From Lathyrus oleraceus (Eukaryota; Streptophyta; Magnoliopsida; Fabales; Fabaceae), in assembly GCF_024323335.1 (NCBI RefSeq), contig NC_066584.1, forward strand, positions 237,627,494-237,691,493: a stretch of DNA of 64,000 nucleotides, in the 5' to 3' direction. The notes beneath the pieces are model-generated. The model worked only from the letters and a program-made list of their open reading frames with translations, did no database searches and had not been told where the DNA came from. Positions within the stretch are counted from its first letter, which is position 1. Each line of letters begins with the position of its first letter. This document shows positions 44,866-57,515 of the stretch, piece after piece. A program made the position numbers and the translations under genes.

Positions 44866-45165
44866 TTCCTCCATCTTTCTTCACTTATTTGCTTATTCCA
44901 GTGTGTGTGCATTCTTTGAGCAGTTATTCAGCAACCTTTTTCTATTCTTTTGAGCGTGGATCCCGTCGAGTACGGCGGACGTGAGGGGTGCTAATACCTT
45001 CCCCTTGCGTAACCAACTCCCGTACCTTGCAATCTCTGGTTGAAGACCATTCCTTTCCCTTTTCTTAGGTTAGTCCAGCGCTTCCTTTTCGTCATAGGAT
45101 GAATAGCGTCGGTGGCGGCTCTGTAAACTTGTTTTTTTCCGCCGGTTGTTTTTCGCGTTGCGACA

Positions 45166-47344
45166 TAGTGTTCAGTTAATCTGACTACACATTTGAATTA
45201 CAAGATGAAACATCCCACTAGGGATTAACCGCATACCATTCTTCGTACACGCCACGAAGTGTTGAAGGAATCATGAGAAATCTAAAAGTTATGTCGGTTA
45301 TTCTTCAATGATCAATAACATGGAAATCACCCGTTTTTCAAAAAATAAGAATAAAAAACTCGTTAAGTCGAACACCCAAAGAGACGACTTAGGCAAAAAT
45401 TAGGGCAATTTGTGTGGACTAAAAGCTTTGGAAAAGTGGTCCAGGCAAAAATTAGGGATCAAAAAGAAAAAAAAGTTAATCAAAAGAGATCATGTAAGTC
45501 CTCGGCAAAAGCAAAGCCAGATTCAGTGACCACCACATCAAGAATCATAGGGTCACCGACATCCATGACAAAAGCAAAACAACGTGATTGCCATTTCAAA
45601 AAAATCTTGAATCTTCATCTTCACTCTTACACCGTCGAACTCTCTTGGAAGACAAATGTGTGTGTTGACTTAACTGAACGTAGGACTGGAGAATCATCAC
45701 CAAGAAGGGGTGGGTTAAAACAAGTTTAAGCCTTATATTTTTTCTTCCAGAAATCATGAACTAAGCCAAGTTACAACTCTTAAAAGACCTAATTGAGGCA
45801 GAGTTTATTATGAAAGCATACTATAGCAAGGTTGCGTAAACTGACTCCTAGAGATTTGTTAATCTTCTATATTGATGTCATATTCTCGTTGTATCTTTCA
45901 CACTCACACTAGCTAAATCAGATTTGCGTTTGGACTAAAGATCCACTCGTCACGCATTATCACAACATTCCAATAAATGACTTTTTAGAAACCTGCATGA
46001 GCATTGCATTAAAATTACCATTTTTGAATGAACAATTTTGACTGCAAGTAAGTACTTGCCATCGAGGAAAACCCAAGGAACAATCAGAGAGGAACTTGAA
46101 ACATTCGTTGGTGCCGACCCAAATCAAGACCACCTCATAACTCGATGGATCAGGGTCATTCAATGTTTGTGTTGACTCAAGAATTGGTGAGTCTGAAACA
46201 AATCTCTAAGAATCAGTTGATCAGGGAGACAAATCATTTTGATATTCAGTCAATCAGGGGAAAATCCCTCAAAGGCTCAATCTGGGGAAATTCACCTCGA
46301 GGGCACAACAAAATTCAACCACTCCAAGAGTTGTCCAACCAAAGGCAAGTCCTTCAAAATCTCAGACAGGGGCAAAACACAAAAGGCTCAATCAGTGAAA
46401 GGTCATCTCAAGAGTACAGTGAAGCCCAACTTCCAAAGGTCAATTGATCCGACGAGAACCGTTTCGAGAACCAGGTAATCAAGGGCGGAGCACTACAAGA
46501 TTCAAACACTAGGGCAAGTTGGTTCAGGCCATAGCATGGCATAGGTGTTCCCAAGTTCCCATTCAAAGTGAATTCCCTTCAAGAACCCTATAGACTGGGG
46601 TAAAACAAGTTTAAAAAGGGGCAGGTTTCCTTCATACTTACAAGTTGATCAAGCAGATTGTGCCAAACACTAGTAACCATCGAGTTCAGAGCAAGTGTCA
46701 AAAGATCATGCTATTACAACATCATATCTTGACAAGAAGACTTAGGGCAGAGCAAAATCACAATCTTCGTCCATGGATCATATTGTTACGCTCGTTTGCA
46801 GGCCATCATGGCCTATCAGGCGTAAAAGAAGTTTTGATGAAAAAATATGCAACTTGCCAACAATGGATTAAAGTTGGGGCACCAAGGGTATCCACATATT
46901 TTTACCAATCACAACATCATCAAATTCTAAGTGTCGAGAAGTCAGACTCACTCAACTCACCAATCTCTATTGGTCTCCCCAAATAAAAGTCCACCATGCT
47001 TGCATTTTCCTTCATCCTAATACAATTGGCAATGGTATCCTAAAAATATAACCTTTGAGAAAAGGAAACCAATTCCATAAAAATCCAATCACCCCGACAT
47101 TCCCACATGCGTTTCATGCATCACCACATACATAACATTTCCACCAAGGCAAAACATTACACAAAACTCAATAAACTTATTGCATCCCTACACGCATCTA
47201 AAAAAAATCAAATCTTACAATTCCATGCACCGTGCGTAGTATTTTCACCAAGGTGAAGCATGACACCATTGAAAAATAAAGCATGCATAACATAACACAA
47301 ATCAGGATGGACGGTCAATCATAAGTATCCAGGTAAATCCTTAG
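45166..47344 (+). other. Non-coding internal (3') region of an Ogre-like element
   Basis: No protein domain found in any frame. Words such as AGGCAAAAATTAGGG, GGGGTAAAACAAG and AAAGGGGCAGG recur. It leads without a break into tandem arrays and then a polypurine tract and LTR at 50003, so I read it as the long 3' untranslated region typical of Ogre elements. Confidence 0.5.
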
Positions 47345-47790
47345 TCAAGTCAGTTGTATTTCTCTGAGTGAGTTCCTACCATGCATTGTTTTCTCATTAG
47401 GTGTTTTCCTATGAGTTATTTCCTTCAACCATTTGTTGTTGAGTATGTTATCCTCAGCAAAGTCAATAGTATTTCTTTGAGTGAGTTCCTATCCTGCATT
47501 GATTTCGCATTGGGCATTCCCATGTGAGTTGTTTCCTTTAACCTTTTATTGTTGAACATGTTATCCTCAACCAAGTCATTGGTGTTTCTCTGAGTGAGTT
47601 CCTACTCTGCATTATTTTCTCATTGGGCATTCCCCTTTGATTTATTTCCTTCAACCTATTGTCGATAAGGATGTTATCCTCCACTAGGTCAATGGTGTTT
47701 CTCTGAGTGAGTTCCTACCCTACATGCTTTCTCATTGGGCGTTTCCTAGTGAGTTGTCTCCTTCAACCTTTTATTGATAGAGATTATATC
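47345..47790 (+). repeat. 113-bp tandem array, about four copies
   Basis: The marker CTCTGAGTGAGTTCCTAC recurs at about 47361, 47474, 47587 and 47700, i.e. every 113 bp. Each unit ends with TTCCTTCAACCTTTTGTTG..., which becomes a shorter repeat at 47790-47890. Confidence 0.88.
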
Positions 47791-49770
47791 TTTCGTTGAA
47801 TATTTCCCTTCAACCTTTTGTTGATAAGGATGGTGTTCCTTAATGAATCATTTTCTTCAACCTTTTGTTGATGATATCCCTCAAGCAAATCTTACCCATT
47901 AATGTTCCTTATTCCCCAACAAGTTTGTTCTATTGACCTTTTATTGATAACTTTATTCCCCAACAAGTGTTTTAATATCATCCTTTTGATGGTAGTCCTT
48001 CCATAATTAATATTAATCATCATCCTTTTGGTGATGACGATCTCAGAAGTTATTATAGTCTTACTATCTTCCTTTTGATACCAAGCTATATTGTTGATCT
48101 TACAATCGTCTTTTTGTCGAAGGTAATCTCTACAAGTTGATGAGTTAATTTTCATCCTTTTGGTGATGGCAGGTTTGTTGTGATAACCATCATCCTTTTG
48201 GTGACGGAAATCTTTGACAGTTTGATCTAACCATCATCCTTTTGGTGCCCACAATATTTGAAATCATTGTGACTTACTATCATCCTTTTGGCGATAGCAA
48301 GTTTTTTGTTGATCTAACTGTCATCCTTTTGGAGCCGACGATCTTTAAAGTTTTGATCTCACCATTGTAATTTTGTCGATGACGATATTTTCAAGTTAAT
48401 GATCTTATTATCATCCTTTTGGTGATAGCAAGCTTTATTGTTGATCTTACTGTTATCCTTTTGGTAATGGCAAGCTTTATTGTGATAACCATTACCCTTT
48501 TGGTGATGGTGATCTTCGAGATTGTGAATTAATCATCATCCTTTGGGTGATGGCCACCATCCTTTTGGTGGTGGCAATCTTTGATTTTGTTGGTCTCACT
48601 ATCATCCTTTTGGTGATAGTGATCTTGGTTATCATGTCTAACCATCATCCTTTTGGTGACAGCATTTGTTGAAGTTTGATCTTACCATCACCTTTTGGCG
48701 ATGACGATCTTTGAAGTTGTGATCTTACCATCATCCTTTTGGTGATGGTGATCGTTTAAGTTTGGTTTAACCATCATCCTTTGGGTGATGGAGATATTTG
48801 GAATTGTTATGTTACCCTCATCGTTTTAGTGATGGAAATCTTATCAATGTGATCTAACCATCATCCTTTTGGTGATGGAGATCTTACTAGTGTGATCTAA
48901 CCATCATCATTTTGGTGTTGGAGATCTTTGAAGTCATTTTGATCATACCATCATCCTTTTGGTGATGGAGACTTTTGAAGTTGTGATCATATCGTCATCC
49001 TTTTGGTGTCAGCGATCCTTGAAGTTATATATACCCATCATCCTTTTGGTGATGGCGATCTTTTTTGTTGTTGGTCTTACCATCATCCTTTTGGTGATAG
49101 AAATATATGTTGTTGATCTAACCATCATCCTTTTTGTGATGGAGATCTTTGTCATTATTTTGTTACCATCATCCTTTTGGTGTTGGCTATCATCCTTTTG
49201 GTGATGGAAATCTTTGAAGTTGTGATCTTACCGTCATCTTTTTCGTGATGGAAATCTTTGAAGTCACAATGGTCTTAATATTATCCTTTTGGTGATAGCA
49301 AGCTTTGTTGTTGATCTAACCATCATCTTTTTGGTGATGGTGATGTTTATCATGGTTATGTTACCATCATTCTTTTGGTGATGGCCATCATTCTTTTGAT
49401 GGTGGTGATCTGTGTGGTTTTAGTTTAACCATCATCCTTTTGGTGATGTCGTTCCTCGAGAGTTAATCTAACCATCATCCTTTTGGTGATGGAGATCTTT
49501 GAAGTCAGTTTGATCTAACAATCATCCTTTTGGTGATGTCGTTCCTCGAGAGTTGATCTAACCATCATCCTTTTGGTGATGGAGATCTTTGAAGTCAGTT
49601 TGATCTAACAATCATCCTTTTGGAGATGGCGATCTTTGTCTTTATTATCTTACCATCATCCTTTTGGTGATGTCGATCTTTGAAATTCGGTTTAAACATC
49701 ATCCTTTTGGTAATGGCGATCTTAGTCATTTTAATGTAACCCTCATCCTTTTGGTGATGACAATGTTTAT
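47791..49770 (+). repeat. Hairpin-forming minisatellite, ~40-47-bp units
   Basis: Roughly 45 units with a CATCCTTTTGGTGATG core, each flanked by a variable GATCTTTGAAGTTGTGATCTAA-type spacer (19 bases of it shared in most). The core is an inverted repeat (CCATCA, loop, TGATGG). In the stretch 49432-49620 a two-unit block of about 90 bp is itself repeated. It lies just upstream of an Ogre-like LTR, where satellites are known to arise in this lineage. Confidence 0.88.
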
Positions 49771-50002
49771 GGTTTTGATTAGTATCAACTCGAGGGTTGA
49801 TATAGATTCAGTATCCTATCCCAATGAACTCATTTTCCTAACTTTACTGCATGTCATCTCTGTATAACTTCACTGTATTTCATATCTGCCTCTCGAAGGA
49901 CAAAATTCAGAGTCTTTTTGTATTTAATCATCTTCCACTATGAATGTATGAAGACCGTTGTTACTCATACTTCCAGGTTCAAGGTAATTAAATAGGGGAA
50001 GC
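49771..50002 (+). other. End of the Ogre-like 3' region with polypurine tract
   Basis: Non-coding; AATAGGGGAAGC at 49991-50002 directly precedes the LTR start TGTCATACCC and is the probable polypurine tract. Confidence 0.65.
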
Positions 50003-51053
50003 TGTCATACCCAATTTTGTCCGGGCATTTTAAACTTTCATGCATCCAACTTTTCTTTGAATAAAATTTCAGTTCTATAGACAAACCGATTGAATCGCTT
50101 CTCAAATGTGTGTAAACATAGCGGACAAAAAATTTAAAGATTGAGTTTGCAGACGTATGTTTTGTTGACCTACAATTTGCATAGTTTAATCTGGCGTGCT
50201 CATTTTATTTTTTCGACTCCTTTTGCGATCGCGTTTTGATCAGCCTGAGCCTTTTCAACCGAGCATATTTTAATTTAAAATTTGATCAAAACCTGTATGT
50301 TTTCCAGAAGTTTATTTCGCGTTGATCATTTTAGTGCATTCATTTTAATTTTTCGAGCATTTTTACGCTCGATTTTTATTCATTTTGAGTCCTTTTGTCA
50401 AATTGTTAAGAAAAACTAAATAGAATTTTCCATGTATTCATTTTGATTTTATTGTGTTCATTTTAAAATGTGTTAATTTTATTTGTTTTAATTGATTATG
50501 ATCTCTTAAAGCATCTAGAAGGGGAAATGTGGGTGTTTTAATTTAATTGGTAAAATATGTGTTTCTTTGTGTTAATCATGACCATCAGATTCAAGTTAAT
50601 CAAGGGCACAAACACACTATCATGTCCATATCTCTCCACCAATAAGAATTAAGATAAAAAATAAAATAAAAGAATAGAAAAAGGAAAAAAAAAGAGGGAA
50701 ATGGATAGCTGGAAGATACTCATCTTTTGGAAATAAAAATACAAATATCTTATTCCATTTATTCACAACATGACACGTGGCCCACCCAAGCAAAAAACGG
50801 AAAACGGTTTTTGGCAAAAAGTTGATAACCAAACGCGTCCTTCCCTTAAAGGTTCCCTCTCTCACGGAGATGTAAAGGACTACTCTCCCTCCACTCGTTT
50901 TGGCTCTCCCTCACATAAATATATTTTCTCTCTCTTTTTTCATAAAAGTTAATAACCCATCAATCACAAGATTGCATACACAGATTTTTGAAATCCTCTC
51001 TCACTTTTCCACATACCCCTTATCTTCTTCTCTCTCCATATATACACGACTTC

Positions 51054-51084
<31 letters not shown>

Positions 51085-51774
51085 GCACACAGGTGGAATA
51101 TGTTTTCACTTTTATTTTTGAAGGAGGCTCACCTTCAGCAGAGAGAATCCTCTCTTGACTCTTTTCTTTCCCAACGAAACCCTTCATACTTCAAGATACT
51201 TCCACTCTTTCTTCTACATCACCATCACCTAAACACTTTCTCTTTCGTGAACACCAATTTTCTATACATACTCTCAAACCTCAAACCACCAAACTTCTAC
51301 ACTTACCTACTAAAATCACCAATTGAACCGGCGGTAACCACCACCCTACACAAATAAAACACATCCATTACAAACACTTTCACAACCACCTTTGAAAAAC
51401 TCGTCCACCTAACCTCTATAACAACTACCAGATTTCAATTCAACCACCACCCACATGCGAAAACTCCACGCACAACCGTGAACACCGCCTCAATCCGCCA
51501 TTACCAATTTCCGCGCTTTAGCTCCCCCTCCGCGATATTCAACAAAGCAACAAAACATAAAAAACCAGGAGAAAACAAAAATACGAAGAGAGGAATAAAA
51601 TTGAGCCCTCGCTGGAAAACCAACAAGCTTGCCGTCGGAATTCGAACTTCTCCATTGTTGTGTCCTCAGATCCAGCCACGAATCACAACAACCCTTCTGT
51701 CTCTGACCGCTCACCCTCTCATTTCGATCCCCTTTTCCACTTTCGCCTGGTCATTTTATTTCACTTCCTTTCCC

Positions 51775-54700
51775 TTGAAAGGTTTGAAAAGTCAAACCAG
51801 CATATTGCATTTTGTTGACTATTTCTTTTATATTTACACATTATTATTATTATTATTATTACTATTATTATTAATATTATTATTATTATTATTATTTAGG
51901 TTTTAGAATAAGTTTTGTATTTGGACCATTTGGATGTGAGATGTTAGACCCATTAACCATGACACCTCCTATATTTTGTAAATAATTTTACAATTTTATG
52001 AATAATTGGTTGCTGCTGTTTTTTTTCTTGATTATGCTATGTTGCATAAATTGGATTTTGATCCGCAAATTCGACATTTATACGTCGTTATGCCGCTGAA
52101 ATTTTCTATACATTGATATGATATTTCGATGCGTTGAGATCTTTGTGTATGATATTCCACTCTTGTTGTCATTACACATAAACCGTCTTTGAGCACATTA
52201 ATGTTAGCTTTTTGTGCGACTCTTTGCAATAATGTACTCACTATCCTTTATCTTTGTTATTAGTTAATTAAGTTTAGTTTAATTAAATATTTGATAATTA
52301 AGTTTGATTAAAATTGTTAATGATTGAATTAACTAATTAATCATGATAATCATTTTTAATTATCCTAATAAATTAATTCGACTAATACTTAATTAATTAA
52401 TTCACCCCCATCCAGTTGATTGTTTATTTGTTTAATCATGCATCTTCCATATCCATTATGAATTATTGTTCTTGATTGTGCATTTGTGATCATCTTCATA
52501 ATTAAATAAAAAGTGATAATTAAATAAACATTTTTCAATAGACAAAACCCTTGGTCCAACGTCAAGTAGATTTTTCACAATTTGTTTCATCTCGTTTCGA
52601 TTCTCATAAAAATGAAACATATTTCTCAATCAACCACCATTCCAATTAGAGTCAATTTCATCATCGATTCCGATTCATTTCAAAACCATTTTCATAATTT
52701 GCTCTGCAACGCAACCAAATGCTTGATCCAACGTCAAACTCTTTTCATAATCAAACTTAAAACGATTAATTTATACTTCGACCATTTCAAACTATAATGA
52801 ATGAAAAGGCTATATGGGTGAAAGGTCCAGTCATAGTTGTAGCGGTAAATTCATGACCATTAAGCTATGGATAAACTTAACGTCAATAAAACCAGAGTCG
52901 CCACCGCGATTTTATTGTTTCGAAAGAAAAAGGGAAAAGTACGAAAAAAAATCCAAAGATAAGAAGATTTTAAATCAAAACTAATAAAATTCCAGAGATT
53001 ACAGGTAAGGGGGTTGGTTACACAGATGAAAGATGTTAGTACCCAAAGTGTCCTAGGTACTCCTAGGGAGCCCTTTTTTTTTTATGTGTGTATGTGTTTT
53101 TGGTATAAAAGATGTTTGAAACAGAGAGAGTATGAGGATGAGAATGGAATTTTTTATTTATAGTTTTGTGTTTGAGAAGACCTTCAAACTTGTGCTTACG
53201 TACCAACATAAATATGAGGGATCAGAACCTCGTAGTTCGTGGTATCAATTTCAAAATGAGTGGATTGCTTTTAATTAAAATTTAAGTTAAAAGAGGAACA
53301 AAGGGCCCAAGAGTTTGAATGGGTGTTAGTTCTTTTTGTCTTTTGAAATTTTAAGTCAATATGATTATATTTACTTACAAATTTGATTTAAGAAAAGAAG
53401 TTCAAAAATTCAATGGCATAAGACCAAAGTTTCTAATCATTAAATCATGTCTAAGTTTGAAATCACAAGCAAAGAAAGTTTTTGAAAAGAGGGAGAGATT
53501 TTGAAATTTAAGAAGTGGGAGGAGATGAAGAGACTAATCCTAAGCATAAAATTAAAAGTTAAGAGTTGAAAAGATCTAACCAATGGGATGCAATCCAACA
53601 GACAAGAATGTCATATAGAAAACTCACTATTCCTTTGGACTTTGAATCAAACAATAATCAATAAACAATTAGCAATATCAGACATCATGAAGATCAAGGC
53701 ATCAAATAAAGATAGCCACATCCAAGCCAACAAATCCCATAGCTAGCAGTCTTCTTTATCTTCTCATGTATCAGATGAAATACTCATTGATTAACTCATA
53801 ATAAAGCATTAGGCATGAGATCAAAATAATAGTTGCATCAAGACCATGTAGTAAATGAATTCAAGTGGACCCCAATACTTGCATCAGATGAAAGCTCGAA
53901 TTACAATAACCTGGTCTCAGAAATGTTGGCATTGGCCAAGTCCTTTTGCATATGGAATGTTGCCTAATCCTAAGTCCAAAAGTTCAGATCAAACCCAACA
54001 GTCCACACAAACATTTTTTAGGGTTTTTGTCATTTATTAGGTATTTTAAGCTCCTAAGACCACCAACACAAACAAAATACACAAACAAATATATACAATC
54101 ACAATATATGGCTCAAATGAGAAAAATGAAAATGACATGGACATAAACAAGTTAAATGGTATGTAAATGACAATGAATGATAAATGACTAAAATTTAAAT
54201 TGCATAAAGTAAATGACTTGAAAGTAAAGCAAAGTTAATAAGATTTAGTCAAAGTTAATTATGTGTTAGTGAGGTTTTGCTTGATTCCTCTTCCTCTTGC
54301 TTGCAGTGATCAATTGATATGAAAAGGGCAATGAATTCTTGGAGTTTGAATTTCAAAACAGAAGCTGAAATTCAAACTTGATTTCAATTGAAATCTTCAA
54401 GAATTCTATGAAATGGAGGGTTTGGATTGTTCTGGCAAAGCTTGGGCAAGGTGTTGATGAAGTTCTGAGCTCATTACACTTGTATTTATAGGGTTATCAT
54501 ATGCTTTCCACACACTTCCATTTAAAATCCAAAATTAGCAACTTTGCATCATGATCTTGCATGGGTGTGTACAAAGCCCAAATAATGATTGACAAAGGTC
54601 CAAAATCATGCACAAGTCATGCTGAAAGAAATGCATTAAGCCATGCAATGTTAAAATGAATTTGATCATGAGAATCTTCCAAATGGTACCATGCATTGCA

Positions 54701-56344
54701 CCCATGTGAAAGTCCTACAATATTGATCCAAATGAGGTGATTTTGGACTTTTTGGAAAGATGAGATCAAGGGGAACAACTCTCATGTTGAACATGTTTCC
54801 ATTTGAAGCTTTGATAATTACGAATTTTGAGGTGGAAGTTTGGAAAATCAAACATAAATGAAAATTTTCTAAGTACCAAGTCAAATATTCACTTCTTCCA
54901 CCTTGAATAACTTTTGTTATGGACTTCAAATGGAAAACGTTCCTTCATAAAAGTTGTATCTCTTTAAAATATATTCAATTTGGTCACATATATGACCTAA
55001 TTTGGATTTGGCATGAAGGAGTTATGCATTTTAGAAGTTGAGGAAGATCACTTGTTCAATGGTAATGGCCCAAAATGACCTATAATGTTTCCTCTTGGAA
55101 CATGCATTTGAAAGTTGAATTTGAGCTTGCTCAAAACATCAAAGTTGAATTATACGTATTGAATTTTATCATGGAATTTGAATGGATTCAATATCATAAA
55201 AAATGAGCAAGTTATAGTCTTGGGAAATTGACCTCCAAGCTTGGGTTCAGACAAAATGACCTATAATCTTTCACCATAAAAATGACTTTCCAAGCAAAAC
55301 TAGCTCTAGACTTAAACGTGAAAGTTGTTTTTAATGTCATAAGAAGTAATATTCATCTTAGAATCATTTTCATATGACAAAAATTGTAGGAGATAGGGTC
55401 TAGGGAACCCCAGTTTTGACCAGTTGACTTTCTCTAGTCAACCACCATGAACCATCTTACTAGCTTGACATTCTCTTGATCTTTGGGACTCATGGAGGAT
55501 CATATATGATGTGTAAATTCAATGTGAACCATATCTTGATTGATCTCCTTGCATTGAGGGTCCCAAACCCTAGATATGAGCTTGGTGAGGCATTGGTGAG
55601 CACACACACTATCTACAAAAAGAGTTAAACTGTACATTGACATATTTTTGATATTTTAGTTAGTAGATAATGAAAAATAAAGTATGATACGATCAAATGT
55701 GCTTGATGATCTCTCCCAATGCAAACCCAATGAGTGAAGGGTAAGGAGGATGCCAAAGTGTGATCCCAAAGATAATGCATATGATGAGATAGCATGAGGG
55801 ATCTTAGGGTCAAAATTGAGGTCTTACAATAGCCCCAAGTATTAGGATCAAATGGTAATTGCTTGAAAGTCATAAATACTCGTCTTTTGCTAAAATCCAG
55901 ACGCGTCACCTTTTTGCAATAAATCGAAAGAAAAAGACTACGTGGGTGAAAGGTCCAGTCATAGTCCTGAATACTAACCCCATGTTGTAATAGCTTGCAA
56001 GCTCAATCATCTGTCTTTCATTCAAAACACTTGTAACTTTTCAAACTCTTTTCCAATAATTGAAAGAAACATACTACATGGGTGAAAGGTCCAATCATAG
56101 TCTTGAATATTAGGCTTAAATCGCTTGTAAGTCATAAATACTCGTATTTTAAGTCTAAAAGATACTCAAACACCTCAAATTAATTTCTCGCCTATGTGCG
56201 ATCAACACCTTTTTTTACAAAAGAACATTGTTTAGTCTATTCTAATGTGAATATAAACTAGCGCTTAAGCCTCCACCGCGAGCAAACAAGTCAATACTTA
56301 ACCGTTAAAATTTGATCTAAACACTTGTTGATAAAATAGACTTC
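51775..56344 (+). repeat. Tandem duplication, unit 1
   Basis: About 4.57 kb, from TTGAAAGGTTTGAAAAG to GATAAAATAGACTTC. Nearly identical to 56406-61023 apart from scattered substitutions and a shorter ATT tract (51841-51897). Contains the nested solo LTR. Confidence 0.92.
52838..55828 (-). mobile_element. Nested solo Ogre-type LTR, first copy
   Basis: Minus strand: starts TGTAAGACCTCAATTTTGACCC, ends TTTACCGCTACA; 2991 bp. Flanks are ATAGT (52833-52837) and ATAGC (55829-55833), a target duplication with one change. Removing it restores a host repeat unit (GGTGAAAGGTCCAGTCATAG then a TATTAGG...TGGTAAT stretch) seen uninterrupted near 56080 and 60760. CCCTATAAATACAAG on the minus strand near 54495 is the promoter box. 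Confidence 0.82.
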
Positions 56345-56470
56345 TTTTCATGTTATCCTGAGTTTTCTTTTTTTCTTTTTCTAAAAATTGAATTTGAGTA
56401 CTAATTTGAAAGGTTTGAAAAGTCAAACCAACATATTACATTTTGTTGACTATTTCTTTTATATTTACAC

Positions 56471-56496
56471 ATTATTATTATTATTACTATTATTAC

Positions 56497-56550
<54 letters not shown>

Positions 56551-56576
56551 TATTATTATTACTATTATTATTATTT
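56471..56576. repeat. (ATT)n microsatellite
   Basis: About 106 bp of ATT with a few ACT interruptions; the matching tract in unit 1 is 51841-51897. Confidence 0.95.
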
Positions 56577-57515
56577 AGGTTTTAGAATAAGTTTTGTATT
56601 TGGACCATTTGGATGTGAGATGCTAGACCCATTAACCATGACACCTCCTATATGTTGTAAATAATTTTGCAATTTTGTGAATAATTGGTTGCTGCTGTTT
56701 TTTTCTTGATTATGCTATGTTGCATAAATTGGATTTTGATCCGCAAATTCGACATTTATACGTCGTTATGCCGCTGAAATTTTCGATACATTGATATGAT
56801 ATTTCGATGCGTTGAGATCTTTGTGTATGATATTCCACTCTTGTTGTCATTACACATAAACCATCTTTGAGCACATTAATGTTAGCTTTTTGTGCGACTC
56901 TTTGCAATAATGTACTCACTATCCTTTATCTTTGTTATTAGTTAATTAAGTTTAGTTTAATTAATTATTTGATAATTAAGTTTGATTAAAATTGTTAATG
57001 ATTGAATTAACTAATTAATCATGATAATCATTTTTAATTATCCTAATTAATTAATTCGACTAATACTTAATTAATTAATTTCACCCCATCCAGTTGATTG
57101 TTTATTTGTTTAATCATGCATCTTCCATATCCATTATGAATTATTGTTCTTGATTGTGCATTTGTGATCATCTTCATAATTAAATAAAAAGTGATAATTA
57201 AATAAACATTTTTCAATAGACAAAACCCTTGGTCCAACGTCAAGTAGATTTTTCACAATTTGTTTCATCTCGTTTCGATTCTCATAAAAATGAAACATAT
57301 TTCTCAATCAACCACCATTCCAATTAGAGTCAATTTCACCATCGATTCCGATTCATTTCAAAACCATTTTCATAATTTGCTCCACAACGCAACCAAATGC
57401 TTGATCCAACGTCAAACTCTTTTCATAATCAAACTTAAAACGATTAGTTTATACTTCGACCATTTCAAACTATAATGAATGAATAGGTTATATGGGTGAA
57501 AGGTCCAGTCATAGT

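Larger units (their letters stand above)
40415..45165 (+). mobile_element. Solo LTR of an Ogre-like (Tat lineage) element
   Basis: Starts TGTCACACCTCAAAATTTTCCC and ends CGCGTTGCGACA, 4751 bp. A perfect 5-bp target duplication TAGTG lies at 40410-40414 and 45166-45170, and no primer binding site follows, so it is a solo LTR. The 3' part has the usual Ogre LTR wording (GACGTGAGGGGTGCTAATACC, GGTGGCGGCTCTG). No ORF of note. Confidence 0.88.

Noticed and set aside
47345..49770. CRISPR-like regular repeat array
   Set aside because: Plant retroelement context, spacers are themselves repeated and related, and no cas genes; it is a minisatellite.
51478..51906. 142-codon ORF in the Ogre-like LTR
   Set aside because: Runs into the ATT microsatellite and lies in the LTR; no domain seen.
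56388..56664. Poly-Leu and poly-Tyr ORFs
   Set aside because: Translations of the (ATT)n tract.
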